Source: Elusimicrobiota bacterium
GTDB taxonomy: Bacteria; Elusimicrobiota; Elusimicrobia; F11
Assembly: GCA_022072025.1 (NCBI GenBank)
Contig: JAJVIP010000026.1
Coordinates: forward strand, 54,068 to 118,067
Length of the DNA stretch: 64,000 nucleotides
Direction: 5' to 3'
Positions within the stretch are counted from its first letter, which is position 1. Every line of letters begins with the position of its first letter. The notes beneath the pieces were generated by a model that was not told the origin of the DNA, searched no databases, and was given only the letters and a program-made list of their open reading frames with translations. The position numbers and the translations under genes are program-made. This document shows positions 18,398 through 27,100 of this stretch, piece by piece.

Positions 18398-18948
18398 AGC
18401 CGAAGGAGGGGAGAAAAAAGACAAAGAGTTTCGGCAAGCGTTTGAAAAACGCCGTTGTTCTCACTTTGCAATTGATGGGTGTATTTCTTTTGTTGTGGGG
18501 ATGGCCGTTTCTCTTTCCTCCGAAAGAAGTGGCCGTTGAGGGGTACAAAACAATTTCATTTCAGACCCTCGGGGCCTTTGACGCCGATAAATTTAAGAAA
18601 AGCCTCAAATTGCTGGAGCATGCGAACCAGCCAAGTGATCTGCCCGTGGATGTAAAAGCCTTGAAAGGCGAAAAAGTGGCGATACGCGGGTACATGATCC
18701 CGCTTGAGGTGGAGAAAGAGGGCGTCAAGACGTTCGCGTTGGTGAGAGATCTGGCTTCCTGTTGTTTTGGCGGAACGCCAAAACTAAACGAATGGGTGCA
18801 TGTGACGATGAAACCACCTGTGACGGCGCCCTATTTTGCGTACCGTCCGATCGTGGTGAGCGGGACTCTTGAGGTCGAAGCTACAATTCTGGATCAGGGA
18901 GAATGGAGTCTTTACCATCTTCTTGGAGATAACGCGCAAAAGGTGTGA
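18394..18948 (+). CDS. DUF3299 protein, second of three
   Basis: A 184-residue protein anchored by one helix near residues 20-40 after a very basic N-terminus. Core motifs are VAIRGYMIPLEVEKEG, then DLASCCFGGTPKLNEW and IVVSGTLEVEA. The ATG overlaps the stop of the first paralogue (ATGA), indicating coupled translation. It is clearly related to the first copy, but the linker between signal and core differs, so the copies may have distinct partners. Confidence 0.75.
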   Translation: MKPKEGRKKTKSFGKRLKNAVVLTLQLMGVFLLLWGWPFLFPPKEVAVEGYKTISFQTLGAFDADKFKKSLKLLEHANQPSDLPVDVKALKGEKVAIRGYMIPLEVEKEGVKTFALVRDLASCCFGGTPKLNEWVHVTMKPPVTAPYFAYRPIVVSGTLEVEATILDQGEWSLYHLLGDNAQKV

Positions 18949-18952
18949 ACAG

Positions 18953-19663
18953 ATGATGAAAATGTCATTTATGTTTTTCAGTTGCATGGCCGTGTTCGGC
19001 GCAGCGTTTGCGCATGAGTACGCCATCTACCCCGTCCTTGTGGACTTAAAGATCAATCAAAATCGGATCGAAGCCAAATTGGAGTCGAACGCCGGTTACT
19101 GGTACGACGAGATTCTGCATGTGCCGTTTAAGACGCCGTTGCCTGGAAGCGATTGGCCGGAGGAGTTTGAAAAAAGGGCTCGCGACTATGTGAACAAGTC
19201 TTTTGAGCTGAAACTTGGTGAAAAGACGCTGACGGCATCTTCTTTTCAGTGCCGTTACATCCAAGAACCGCTGCAACCGGCCTCCTCCAAAGTCATCTAC
19301 GAAATCATTTACCCCATAGAGACAAAGGATGCTGAATTGGCCCGGCAGACGCTGTCGGGGCGCTCGCGGTTTTTCAGCGAATACAAAGCGCATCGAGACA
19401 AGGAAAATGTGAAGTCCTCCCAGCCTGAAGAGTACGTCACCAGATTGACGGTCTCAGCGGCTAAGAAAATACACATCGATGTGCCTTTTGAAAATCCCGA
19501 ATTCAATCTGCCCCTCGCCGGCTTGGTTCGCACTCCGTTCCAACAGAAAGTGGATGGAATGAAGAACGCGGGAATTCGCTTGGTGAATTACCCGCCCTTT
19601 CTCATCGCCGTCATTGTGGGGATTGTTTTCTTGATAAGGAGGCGCAAACGTGGAAGTCATTAA
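18953..19663 (+). CDS. Exported, C-terminally anchored protein of unknown function
   Basis: A 236-residue protein. Start at 18953 gives the signal MMKMSFMFFSCMAVFGAAFA, cleavage before HEYAIYPV. One C-terminal helix (FLIAVIVGIVFLI) is followed by RRRKRGSH, placing the bulk in the periplasm. The order signal, beta-rich ectodomain, tail anchor is seen in accessory proteins of ABC exporters. Its 3' end overlaps the next ATPase gene by 14 bases. I cannot name a family. Confidence 0.6.
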   Translation: MMKMSFMFFSCMAVFGAAFAHEYAIYPVLVDLKINQNRIEAKLESNAGYWYDEILHVPFKTPLPGSDWPEEFEKRARDYVNKSFELKLGEKTLTASSFQCRYIQEPLQPASSKVIYEIIYPIETKDAELARQTLSGRSRFFSEYKAHRDKENVKSSQPEEYVTRLTVSAAKKIHIDVPFENPEFNLPLAGLVRTPFQQKVDGMKNAGIRLVNYPPFLIAVIVGIVFLIRRRKRGSH

Positions 19664-20453
19664 GTTCGAAAATGTCACAAAAATATATGAGCGCTCCCAC
19701 TTGGGCCGGGTCAAAAAGAGCACCGGTCTATCCCGACTGACGCTCGCAATCCGACCAGGGGAGGTGTTCGGACTTTTGGGATTGAACGGCTCCGGCAAGA
19801 CGACCGCCATAAAGCTGTTGCTGGGGCTTCTTCGCCCATCCAGTGGGAGGGTGGATGCTTTGGGACAGATAATGCCCAACATGGCGTCGCTGAAGAAGAT
19901 CGGATACCTACCGGAGGCGGCGTACGTGAACAAATACTTGACCGGGCGGGAAGCCGTTCGCGTTTACTCCAAATTGGCTCGGATGCCGAGGGCAGGCCGA
20001 GAAAAAGCGGTCGATGAGATTCTCTATAAAGTCGGCCTATCGGAAAGCGCGGACCGGCCCATCTCCGGTTATTCCAAAGGGATGATGCAACGGGTGAGCA
20101 TGGCGCAAGCATTGATTCACAACCCTGAGATTTTGGTTATGGATGAACCGGTGACGGGTTTGGATCCGCTTGCCATACGCGAACTCCGGCAGCTGATCCA
20201 TTGGTTGAAGAATCAAGGCAAGACCGTTTTCTTGTCGTCTCACAATATTTCTGAGGTGGAAAAAGTTTGCGATCGGATCGGGATCTTGGCGGCCGGCCAA
20301 CTGGTTTACCTCATGGAGCACAAGGAATGGAGAAACCAGGAAGGGAAGCTGGAGAGTCTGTTCGCATCGACCGTTAAACGCACCGAGAGCATTGGTCCGC
20401 TGCGGTTCGTCGAGCCGACCGACTCGGAAAAGGAGGAAACATGGAAGGCATGA
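19650..20453 (+). CDS. ABC transporter ATPase (CcmA/NatA type)
   Basis: A 267-residue ATPase starting at GTG after AAGGAGG. Walker A GLNGSGKTT, signature YSKGMMQR, Walker B ILVMDEPVTGLD, switch His LSSHNIS. This subfamily usually powers ABC-2 exporters. It overlaps the membrane protein upstream and the permease gene downstream, so the three are one unit. Confidence 0.85.
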   Translation: MEVIKFENVTKIYERSHLGRVKKSTGLSRLTLAIRPGEVFGLLGLNGSGKTTAIKLLLGLLRPSSGRVDALGQIMPNMASLKKIGYLPEAAYVNKYLTGREAVRVYSKLARMPRAGREKAVDEILYKVGLSESADRPISGYSKGMMQRVSMAQALIHNPEILVMDEPVTGLDPLAIRELRQLIHWLKNQGKTVFLSSHNISEVEKVCDRIGILAAGQLVYLMEHKEWRNQEGKLESLFASTVKRTESIGPLRFVEPTDSEKEETWKA

Positions 20454-21208
20454 TGGCCGTCATTCAGTACACGCTCAAAGAGCATATTCGGCATCGGGTT
20501 TATTTGACGGTGATTCTTTTCGGGTTGATTTTGTTGGGAAGTGGCATGGTGATCTCATCGTTGGCGGTGGAAGAGCAGCTTCGGATGATGATCAACGTGG
20601 GATTGGGTGGAATTGAGTTTCTGGCTTTGATTGCGATCATCTTCGTCACGGTCAACTTGGTTTTGGAAGAAGTCGAATCGCGGAGCATTTATCTGGTATT
20701 GAGTCATCCCATCGAGCGATGGCAGTACATCGTGGGCCGTTATCTGGGAACCGTATTGGCGTTGACATTGGGAATCCTGATGATGGGAGCGCTGCATGTG
20801 AGCAGTCTTTTCATCCATAGTTGGACGTGGCAGAGTTTTTATCCCGTCGCGATTGTGTGTTCTATTGGGAAAATCGCCGTGGTGGGGTCGCTGGCTCTTT
20901 TGATTTCACTGATCACGACGTCAACAGCGTCGTCCATGACGCTGACGGGGTTTTTGTGGGTCATGGGGCATTTTTCGAGCGAGCTCGGATACATGGCTGA
21001 TCGTTCTGCCAATCCTCTGGTAAAAACGGCCATCTGGGTGTTCCAGCACGTTTCTCCCAACTTCAGTTATTTCAATTTCCGGGATTTTTGGCAGGCCACG
21101 CAGACACCGCCCGCGGCTTGGTTTGGATGGATGTTTATTTATTCCGTGAGCTACGTCATTGCCGCGCTCGCCTTGACGAGTTGGTTGTTTTCCAGGAAGG
21201 AGGTCTGA
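20441..21208 (+). CDS. ABC-2 type permease
   Basis: A 255-residue protein with six predicted membrane helices and the typical early cytoplasmic-loop motif LVLEEVESRSIYLVLSHPI followed by RWQYIVGRYLGT. The start chosen is the first ATG after the GGAGG in the ATPase tail. Pairs with the ATPase at 19650. The substrate is unknown; zinc-operon context suggests an envelope role. Confidence 0.8.
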   Translation: MEGMMAVIQYTLKEHIRHRVYLTVILFGLILLGSGMVISSLAVEEQLRMMINVGLGGIEFLALIAIIFVTVNLVLEEVESRSIYLVLSHPIERWQYIVGRYLGTVLALTLGILMMGALHVSSLFIHSWTWQSFYPVAIVCSIGKIAVVGSLALLISLITTSTASSMTLTGFLWVMGHFSSELGYMADRSANPLVKTAIWVFQHVSPNFSYFNFRDFWQATQTPPAAWFGWMFIYSVSYVIAALALTSWLFSRKEV

Positions 21209-21903
21209 TGAATCGCTCCTTTAGGTTCGATAGAAATATCGGGTTGTGCATCGTGGCGCTCGCGGTCTTTTTATTCTCTCAAGCGCAGATTGCACGGTTG
21301 TACCAACCCCCATTTCCCCGATTCGACATGCTGCTGACGAAAAACAGCGGGTTTCAGGACGCCGCGTTCATTGTTTCGGGATTTCGCTCGGTGGCAGCGG
21401 ATGTGGCTTGGGTGCAACTGCTTCAAAACATGGGCGATTATGGGAACGCCGAAGAAAAAGGGATGAAATATCCCTATCTTAAGGGAGACACGCTGCGCGT
21501 GGCGCGGATCGATCCCTACTTTAAGCGAGCTTATCTATTCGGAGCAGCGACCCTCGCGTACCTCCAGACCACAAACCGGCCCCAGGAAGCATTGGAGGTT
21601 TTGAACGAGGGGATTCGTTTCAATCCGAAATATTGGCCGTTCCACACGTTTGTCACCGGTATCGGATACAAGCAAAGCAACCAATTCGAGAAAATGATCG
21701 AGATGCTGGAAACGTCTATCGCAGACCCCGAATGTCCGACGATGGTCAAGGCGATTCTCGCCAACGCTTACAAACTGCATCGGCGCTACCCAGAGGCGTT
21801 GGCTCTCTGGAAGATCATTTTGAAAGACGAAAACGGACGCGATTATCATCAAAAAGCCAAAGAGGAAATCGTAAGGCTTGAAAAGTTTATTGCGACTCAA
21901 TGA
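21208..21903 (+). CDS. Exported TPR-like protein
   Basis: A 231-residue protein with one N-terminal helix (IGLCIVALAVFLFSQ) and TPR-like helical pairs, for example FKRAYLFGAATLAYLQ, PQEALEVLNEGIRFNP, YPEALALWKIIL. The start at 21208 shares its A with the permease stop (TGATG) and has AAGGAGG. Proteins of this type commonly accompany the ABC/DUF3299 operons. It probably scaffolds the envelope complex. Confidence 0.7.
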   Translation: MNRSFRFDRNIGLCIVALAVFLFSQAQIARLYQPPFPRFDMLLTKNSGFQDAAFIVSGFRSVAADVAWVQLLQNMGDYGNAEEKGMKYPYLKGDTLRVARIDPYFKRAYLFGAATLAYLQTTNRPQEALEVLNEGIRFNPKYWPFHTFVTGIGYKQSNQFEKMIEMLETSIADPECPTMVKAILANAYKLHRRYPEALALWKIILKDENGRDYHQKAKEEIVRLEKFIATQ

Positions 21904-22415
21904 CGCGCTTTGCCGCAGGACCGATTTTTATTTTGAGCACGCTCTTAATGGGCGGCGCGGTTCCCTGCGCAGATGCGAAGAAACAGGAGGAGTATCGGGC
22001 CGTGACATTTGATTTCCTGGGTGGCTTTCAAACAATGTCCCAATACACTGGCCGTTATCGACACGGATCGATGGCGGAAAACGAACCAAACGCAACCCGC
22101 GTGCCCGAAAACGTGATGGCTTTGAATGGAAAGAAAATATCAATCCAAGGGTTTATGGTGCCATTGGAAGTGCCCGATGCGCGCGTAAAAACATTCCTGT
22201 TGGTGCGGGATAAAGCATCGTGTTGTTTCGGGGGACCGCCAAAATTAACACACCGGATTTATGTGACTATGGATGGTGATAAATCGGCCGAGTTCTTCCC
22301 GGATAATATCGTCACGGTGAAGGGAACGTTGAATATAGTCGGAAGCGTTATCGAAGAGGATACGATGGCTCTTTACGAAATGAAAGCCGACGAGGTTTCA
22401 GTTCTTCAAAAATAG
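21900..22415 (+). CDS. DUF3299 protein, third of three
   Basis: A 171-residue exported protein (signal to about ADAKK). Core KKISIQGFMVPLEVPDA, then LLVRDKASCCFGGPPKLTHR, then VKGTLNIVG, matching the copies at 17864 and 18394. ATGA overlap with the TPR-like gene. It ends the long coupled run; the next gene has its own promoter and operator. Confidence 0.75.
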   Translation: MTRFAAGPIFILSTLLMGGAVPCADAKKQEEYRAVTFDFLGGFQTMSQYTGRYRHGSMAENEPNATRVPENVMALNGKKISIQGFMVPLEVPDARVKTFLLVRDKASCCFGGPPKLTHRIYVTMDGDKSAEFFPDNIVTVKGTLNIVGSVIEEDTMALYEMKADEVSVLQK

Positions 22416-22418
22416 TTG

Positions 22419-22451
22419 TTGCCCTTTATGGTAATACTTAGTATTACTTCC
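22419..22451 (+). promoter_or_regulatory. Promoter and palindromic operator of the RHH regulator gene
   Basis: GTAATACT-T-AGTATTAC (22431-22447) is a perfect 8-base inverted repeat. TTGCCC (22419-22424) and TATTAC (22442-22447) with 17-base spacing make a plausible promoter covered by it. The ATG at 22455 lies 7 bases beyond the palindrome, so the transcript is probably leaderless. The 21 bases 22431-22451 match 18 of 21 at 10749-10769. Confidence 0.65.
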
Positions 22452-22454
22452 GTC

Positions 22455-22985
22455 ATGAAAACACGGGAAATCGTTTCTTTCAAGACGGATGCTGTTCTTA
22501 AGCGCAAGCTCGAAAAGCTGGAAAACCGGTCCGATTTTATCCGCAATGCGTTGCTTGTGGCCTTGAACAACGCATGCGAGTTTTGCAGCGGCGCCGGAAT
22601 CTTAAATTCCGAAATGCGCAAGCATTGGAAAGAATTCTCCCAAAAGCACACGATCCGGGAATGCGATGACGACGATTGCAACGAGATCAAAGTTGAGTGC
22701 GGGAATAAAGGGATAGAAGCAAGTGAGCCGTCTGCCGGAGCATTTGAAGTCCTGACGTTTAAAGTTTCGAGTGAGATCGCTGAGCTGATGAAAGGGATTA
22801 AGAACCGGTCTGGATTTATCCGGGACGCTATTATTTCGGCTTTTGAAAATATTTGTCCATGGTGCAAAGGCTCTGGAGTATTGAATCCCAAGCAAAAAGA
22901 ACATTGGGTTCGTTTTTCAAAACGGCACAAACAAAGGGAATGCGGAGACTGTCACGAATTAAAGCTGGTATGCGCGAAGAATTGA
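22455..22985 (+). CDS. Tandem ribbon-helix-helix regulator with two Cys-rich modules
   Basis: A 176-residue protein made of two homologous halves. Each starts with an RHH domain (IVSFKTDAVLKRKLEKLENR-SDFIRNA and VLTFKVSSEIAELMKGIKNR-SGFIRDA). Each continues with CEFCSGAGILN or CPWCKGSGVLN, then HW-x-x-FS-K-x-H and a final Cys cluster (RECDDDDCNEIKVEC, RECGDCHELKLVC). One polypeptide thus supplies an RHH dimer fold plus two likely metal sites. I infer an autoregulatory metal-sensing repressor of its own gene and of the operon at 10777. It is unlike NikR, which has a C-terminal ACT domain. Confidence 0.75.
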   Translation: MKTREIVSFKTDAVLKRKLEKLENRSDFIRNALLVALNNACEFCSGAGILNSEMRKHWKEFSQKHTIRECDDDDCNEIKVECGNKGIEASEPSAGAFEVLTFKVSSEIAELMKGIKNRSGFIRDAIISAFENICPWCKGSGVLNPKQKEHWVRFSKRHKQRECGDCHELKLVCAKN

Positions 22986-23326
22986 AATCAGATAACAAGG
23001 CAACGGGAGAAGTTTCCATCCCATGCGAGCATGGCCTTCATTTACGGCCAGCGACGCTGGTTATTCAAACGGCGAATCGGTTCCATTCGGAGATTGAATT
23101 CGTGAATGGAACTTTGCGCGTGAACGCGCGGTCCATCCTCGATCTCTTGATTAACATGGGTCCGTTGCGTGGTGAAAAGTTTGTAGTTCATGCCGTTGGT
23201 TCCGACGCAGCTCAAGCCGTTAAAGCCATCGTCGATTTGTTTTCGTCAACGGAGCTGACCTGCGAGGAGATTGACGGTTACCGGCAAACCTTATCTATGG
23301 GAGGGATGAGTGGATACTCCCGCTGA
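22970..23326 (+). CDS. HPr-like phosphocarrier domain protein
   Basis: A 118-residue protein; the start at 22970 overlaps the regulator by 16 bases. The domain runs from about residue 12 to 100: EHGLHLRPATLVIQTA holds the phosphorylatable-type His (HLRPA), and NARSILDLLINMG corresponds to the regulatory Ser region. No other PTS gene is visible here. Its coupling to a metal regulator is unusual; a regulatory rather than sugar-transport role is possible. Confidence 0.8.
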   Translation: MREELKSDNKATGEVSIPCEHGLHLRPATLVIQTANRFHSEIEFVNGTLRVNARSILDLLINMGPLRGEKFVVHAVGSDAAQAVKAIVDLFSSTELTCEEIDGYRQTLSMGGMSGYSR

Positions 23327-23714
23327 AATCTCGGCATTGAACAGGGTTGATCACATAGGAACCTATCTGTCATTCGCTTGCGCTGTTCATTGCGCTTTAA
23401 CGCCGCTTGCCGTGGCGCTTCTTCCATTTCTGGCGTTTGAGTCCGCGTCGCATGAGATAATCCACAAGGGCGTCATTTTGGTTTCCGTTATTTTGGCTGT
23501 TGGCGGTTTCTGTTGGGGAGTAAGGCGTCACAAGGCTTGGCATCTCCTTTTACTTGTTGGATCCGGAATCGCTCTTTTGACGTTCAGTCAATTTAGTTCG
23601 CACGCTCATGCGGAAATGATTGCCGCGGGCGGGGCTTTGTGCCTTGCAACGTCTCATTGGATAAATCGTCAACTTTGTAAGCGGTGCCTGCGTTGTGAAC
23701 AATTGAAAAAATGA
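23310..23714 (+). CDS. MerC-like membrane protein
   Basis: A 134-residue protein with four predicted helices. The first holds CAVHCALTPLAVALLPF, the Cys pair and AL-x-P pattern of the MerC family (mercuric or other metal ion transport). The C-terminus carries more Cys (LCKRCLRCEQLKK). It overlaps the HPr-like gene and the next small ORF (ATGA). The C-terminal half of a paralogue survives at 34060-34266. Confidence 0.8.
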   Translation: MDTPAEISALNRVDHIGTYLSFACAVHCALTPLAVALLPFLAFESASHEIIHKGVILVSVILAVGGFCWGVRRHKAWHLLLLVGSGIALLTFSQFSSHAHAEMIAAGGALCLATSHWINRQLCKRCLRCEQLKK

Positions 23715-23998
23715 AACAGAATCTAAAAATAGGTATTCGATTCTTCTGCGGGTTACTCCTCGCGGCGGCGGTAACTTCTTTCACATTTCATGTAATTGAC
23801 CATGATCATGTTAAGGAATCCCATCACGCCTGCGTGGTTTGCAAAACCATCACGAGCACGGATGGATTGGGAGCCGCTCCGAGCCGCTTTTCACCACCGC
23901 ATCGCCAAGAAGAACGTTTGCGCGTCGCTTTTCCTTCAGTTCTTAATTCCCTCGCTTCTTACGCTGTTGTTTCCAGTCGCGCTCCGCCCCTCGCCTAA
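23711..23998 (+). CDS. Small exported Cys/His protein ending RAPP; candidate metal-sensing uORF
   Basis: A 95-residue protein. Export helix (about 9-25), His-rich stretch (HVIDHDHVKESHH), HHACVVC at 38-44, linker with RFSPPHRQEERL, and VSSRAPPLA-stop with RAPP at 90-93. Third member of the family at 10777 and 15021. The stop codon is part of the closing helix of the downstream leader (AACTCATCC overlaps TAA). It precedes the giant CDF-containing protein, a likely metal exporter. Confidence 0.65.
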   Translation: MKQNLKIGIRFFCGLLLAAAVTSFTFHVIDHDHVKESHHACVVCKTITSTDGLGAAPSRFSPPHRQEERLRVAFPSVLNSLASYAVVSSRAPPLA

Positions 23999-24117
23999 CT
24001 CATCCACCTAACGCTTCGCACGGCCATCGGCCGCGGCGGAGACTCACACAACACCAATTAAAAATTACCGCAACGTTATTGCAGTCCCTTCATAGGGAAG
24101 CTTTGTGCGGATGAGTT
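23997..24117 (+). promoter_or_regulatory. Multi-branched leader RNA before the giant transporter-like gene
   Basis: The closing helix AACTCATCC (23997-24005) with GGATGAGTT (24109-24117) is perfect over 9 bases. Inside are GCAC/GTGC (24018-24021, 24105-24108), GGCC-ATC-GGCC (24022-24032), GCAA-CGTTA-TTGC (24070-24082) and TCCC-TTCATA-GGGA (24085-24098). The 3' arm abuts the GAGG ribosome site of the ATG at 24126. It may be an arrest-controlled leader or a riboswitch; NiCo (czcD) riboswitches also precede CDF genes and should be compared. Confidence 0.55.
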
Positions 24118-24125
24118 GAGGAACC

Positions 24126-27100
24126 ATGTCTCGTTTTTCAAAAGCAACCAAATATATTTCGTACCTGCTCGCAGTTACTTTGTTTATAACCAATTGTCTT
24201 TGGGCCCATAAACCTGAAGAACAATTCTGGACGGAACGCAGAAAAGGAATTCATCAGGCTTCAAAACCTGAATCGACATTGCTCGCCAGACTTCCTATGG
24301 GCATGGGACCGGGAAATGCGCTGCCCGCCGCTGTTCTTAACCGGACCGCCCAAGGGGCCGAGCTTCTGCCGTTTGAAACAACGAAAAAATGGAAACAGGC
24401 AAATCTTAAAAGAGATTGGGTTCGCCTTTTGCAAACCGTTCCTTCGCAATTCGCCACGGTCCGGAGAATCTGTACCCCCAAGAAATCCAACAGCAACCGT
24501 ATTATTCTCCATTTGCAAGACGTGCACTTAAATGACGAAGCGCAAAGCAATTTGGCGCGGGTCGTGGCAAATGTTGCGTCTCATGGCGCTATTAATCTCA
24601 TCGGTCTTGAAGGCGCGTTTGAGGAAACGAGCCTGGAACTGTTCCAGAATTTTCCGTATCCAGAAGCATCAAAAAAGGCGGCAGAGTACCTTTTCAAATC
24701 ACAACGGATATCGGGGCCCGTCTTGGCTGCACTTACGACTCCAAAATGGGACGCTCGGGTTGTTGGCATCGACGACAGAGCAGCTTATGCGGCCAACGTT
24801 GAAGCGTTTAAGGAAGGCGCGCTCCTTCGGCCAAAACTTCTAGAAGCCATTTCTGATTTTTCGACTTCCATAGATAAGAGAGTTGACGCCTTTCATAACG
24901 AATCCTTAAAAAAGATCTACCGAAGCCGTCACGATTATTGGGACGAAAAAATAACTCTCGCATCTTACTTGCAAGAACTCTCCGACGGCGCTGATGACAT
25001 TTTTCCTCAAGTCGAATTGTTTTTAACCGCTTTCGATATTGAAAAGTCGATTGATTTTCAGAAAGTGGAGAACGAAAGGCGGGCCTTCCTCGAATACGCT
25101 CCGAAAAAATTCAGCACACGCGATATGGAAGAGTTGGGCCAGTTGGGACTGGCTTTCAAATCTGGTGATGTGAGCCAAGCCGCCTTTTATGAACATTTTT
25201 CGAGGCTGGTTGAGCGCGCCCAGCTCAATTTGAAATCCTTCCCCGTATTTAAGAAATATATCCAGTACGTTCTCATGGCCGATGGCATTGATCCAGAGAA
25301 GCTTTTTGAGGACGTTCGCTCCCTTGAGGCTCATCAACTTGATAAAGAAAATTTCTCCGATTCAGAACGCGCTGTTCTTGAGGCCGACCGTTGGCTTCAT
25401 CTGTCATCGAAGCTGGCAGATTTTTCCCTAACGAAAGACGAGTGGGAAGAATACGAAGCTCTTAAAGCCAGGGTGCAGGAAATGTCCAATCTTTCAGCTT
25501 CCCTCGTTCAGCCATTTGAAATGTTTTACCGACAGGCTCATCTTCGAGATGACTTAATGGCAGAGAACTTTTTGACTCAAATGGATCAAAAACGTTCGAT
25601 TGCGGCGATGCTTGTCACCGGCGGGTTTCATGCCTCCGGTATGGAAAAGAGTCTGTTGAAGGCCGGCGTCACGGTTGTTCACATTACTCCGCGGTTAACG
25701 AAAATTGACGGAGAATCGGGATTGGCTGCTCTTTCTGTCTTTTCCCAGGAAAAAACACCGCTGGAAAAACTCGCGTCAGGACAAAAGCTGTTCTTGGCCC
25801 CTGCTCCTATGGCGTTGGAGGAATCGGCCCTCGCGTACTCCGGCCAAGCGGGACTTCTTGGCGGCCCCAACGCGTTTCAGCGCTCGTTGGCATGGTTCTC
25901 CAAAGGTTTGCATCTTCCGAAATTCATCTCAGTCAAGCGGACATCGGAAGGTCTAGTGGCCCTAGTGAACGCCTCGGGGCAACGCGTCAGATTATTTTTC
26001 AAGAATGAAGATGGATCCACACGTCTTTCAGGCATTGTGGTTGGATTGGCTTTTGGAAGTGCCGTACTTGGCGCTTTGGCGCTGTTTCTTAAACCCAATG
26101 TTTTCCATTCGTCGCTGGCTTTTCCGTTTGTCATAACGGTAGCGTTGATTGCAGGAATATTTATGGTTCGACGATTTCTTCTTACTCGTCCCGTTTCTAA
26201 GTCAGAAAGTCGGATGAAAAATGCAGGATTGTCGCGCCGTGGCTTCCTCAAATGGACGGTCGGCGCCGGTGCTTTGGCCGCTGTGGGCATGACGTCTGGT
26301 CGCAGTTATGGACAAGAAGCAGAGAAGCCCAACGATCCCAACGGCAATATTCTTGACTATCGAAACCTGATCATCACATCAGCTGCGCGGGAACGAAGAA
26401 CGATCGAAAGCTGGCGTCAAAGCGACGTTGATTCCAATCCCGACAACCCCATTGGAGTTGACCGCGAAACTTGGACGCGCATCCGGGCGATTAATCCGTC
26501 GAGTCCTTTGGATTCCGCAGTTCAAGAACTTCTAACGGCAACGGATCCTTACTACCGGGCCAGCCTGGCCAAAGCCTTCGGATTAAAAGGCAATCCTGTC
26601 GTAATCGATGCGTTGCTTCAGGCATCGAACGATCCCAACAGAATCGTTCGGATGTACGTTGCCTGGGCGCTTGGACGTTTCCACGCGACATCAGGACAGA
26701 CGGCCCGCGCTTTCCGAGATCGCCGCTTGGAGACCCTGACACGATTATTGGCGGATGATGATTTTCATGTTCGCGCGCAAGCGATCAGATCCCTTGGTTC
26801 ATTACGCACAGATCCGCGCGCCATCGATGCCATACGCGGTGTTCTAAAAAACAAGAACGAACACTTATATGTAACGCTCGCCGCTGTCGAAGCGTGTGAA
26901 ACATTGCTCGACCCTAACCTTTTCAAGGACCTCTTTGCGTTGCTGGAAGAGCACATCCCGGCCGAGCCGGGACTTTTTCAAAAGCTATTCAATTTGTCGA
27001 ACGTTCCCACGGCGTACCAAGTGGATCTCCGCGCCGCCGCTTTGGTTCGCGCCACCTTTCCGATATTCACGCTGTGGGAGCGTATTCCCGAAGCCTTGTA

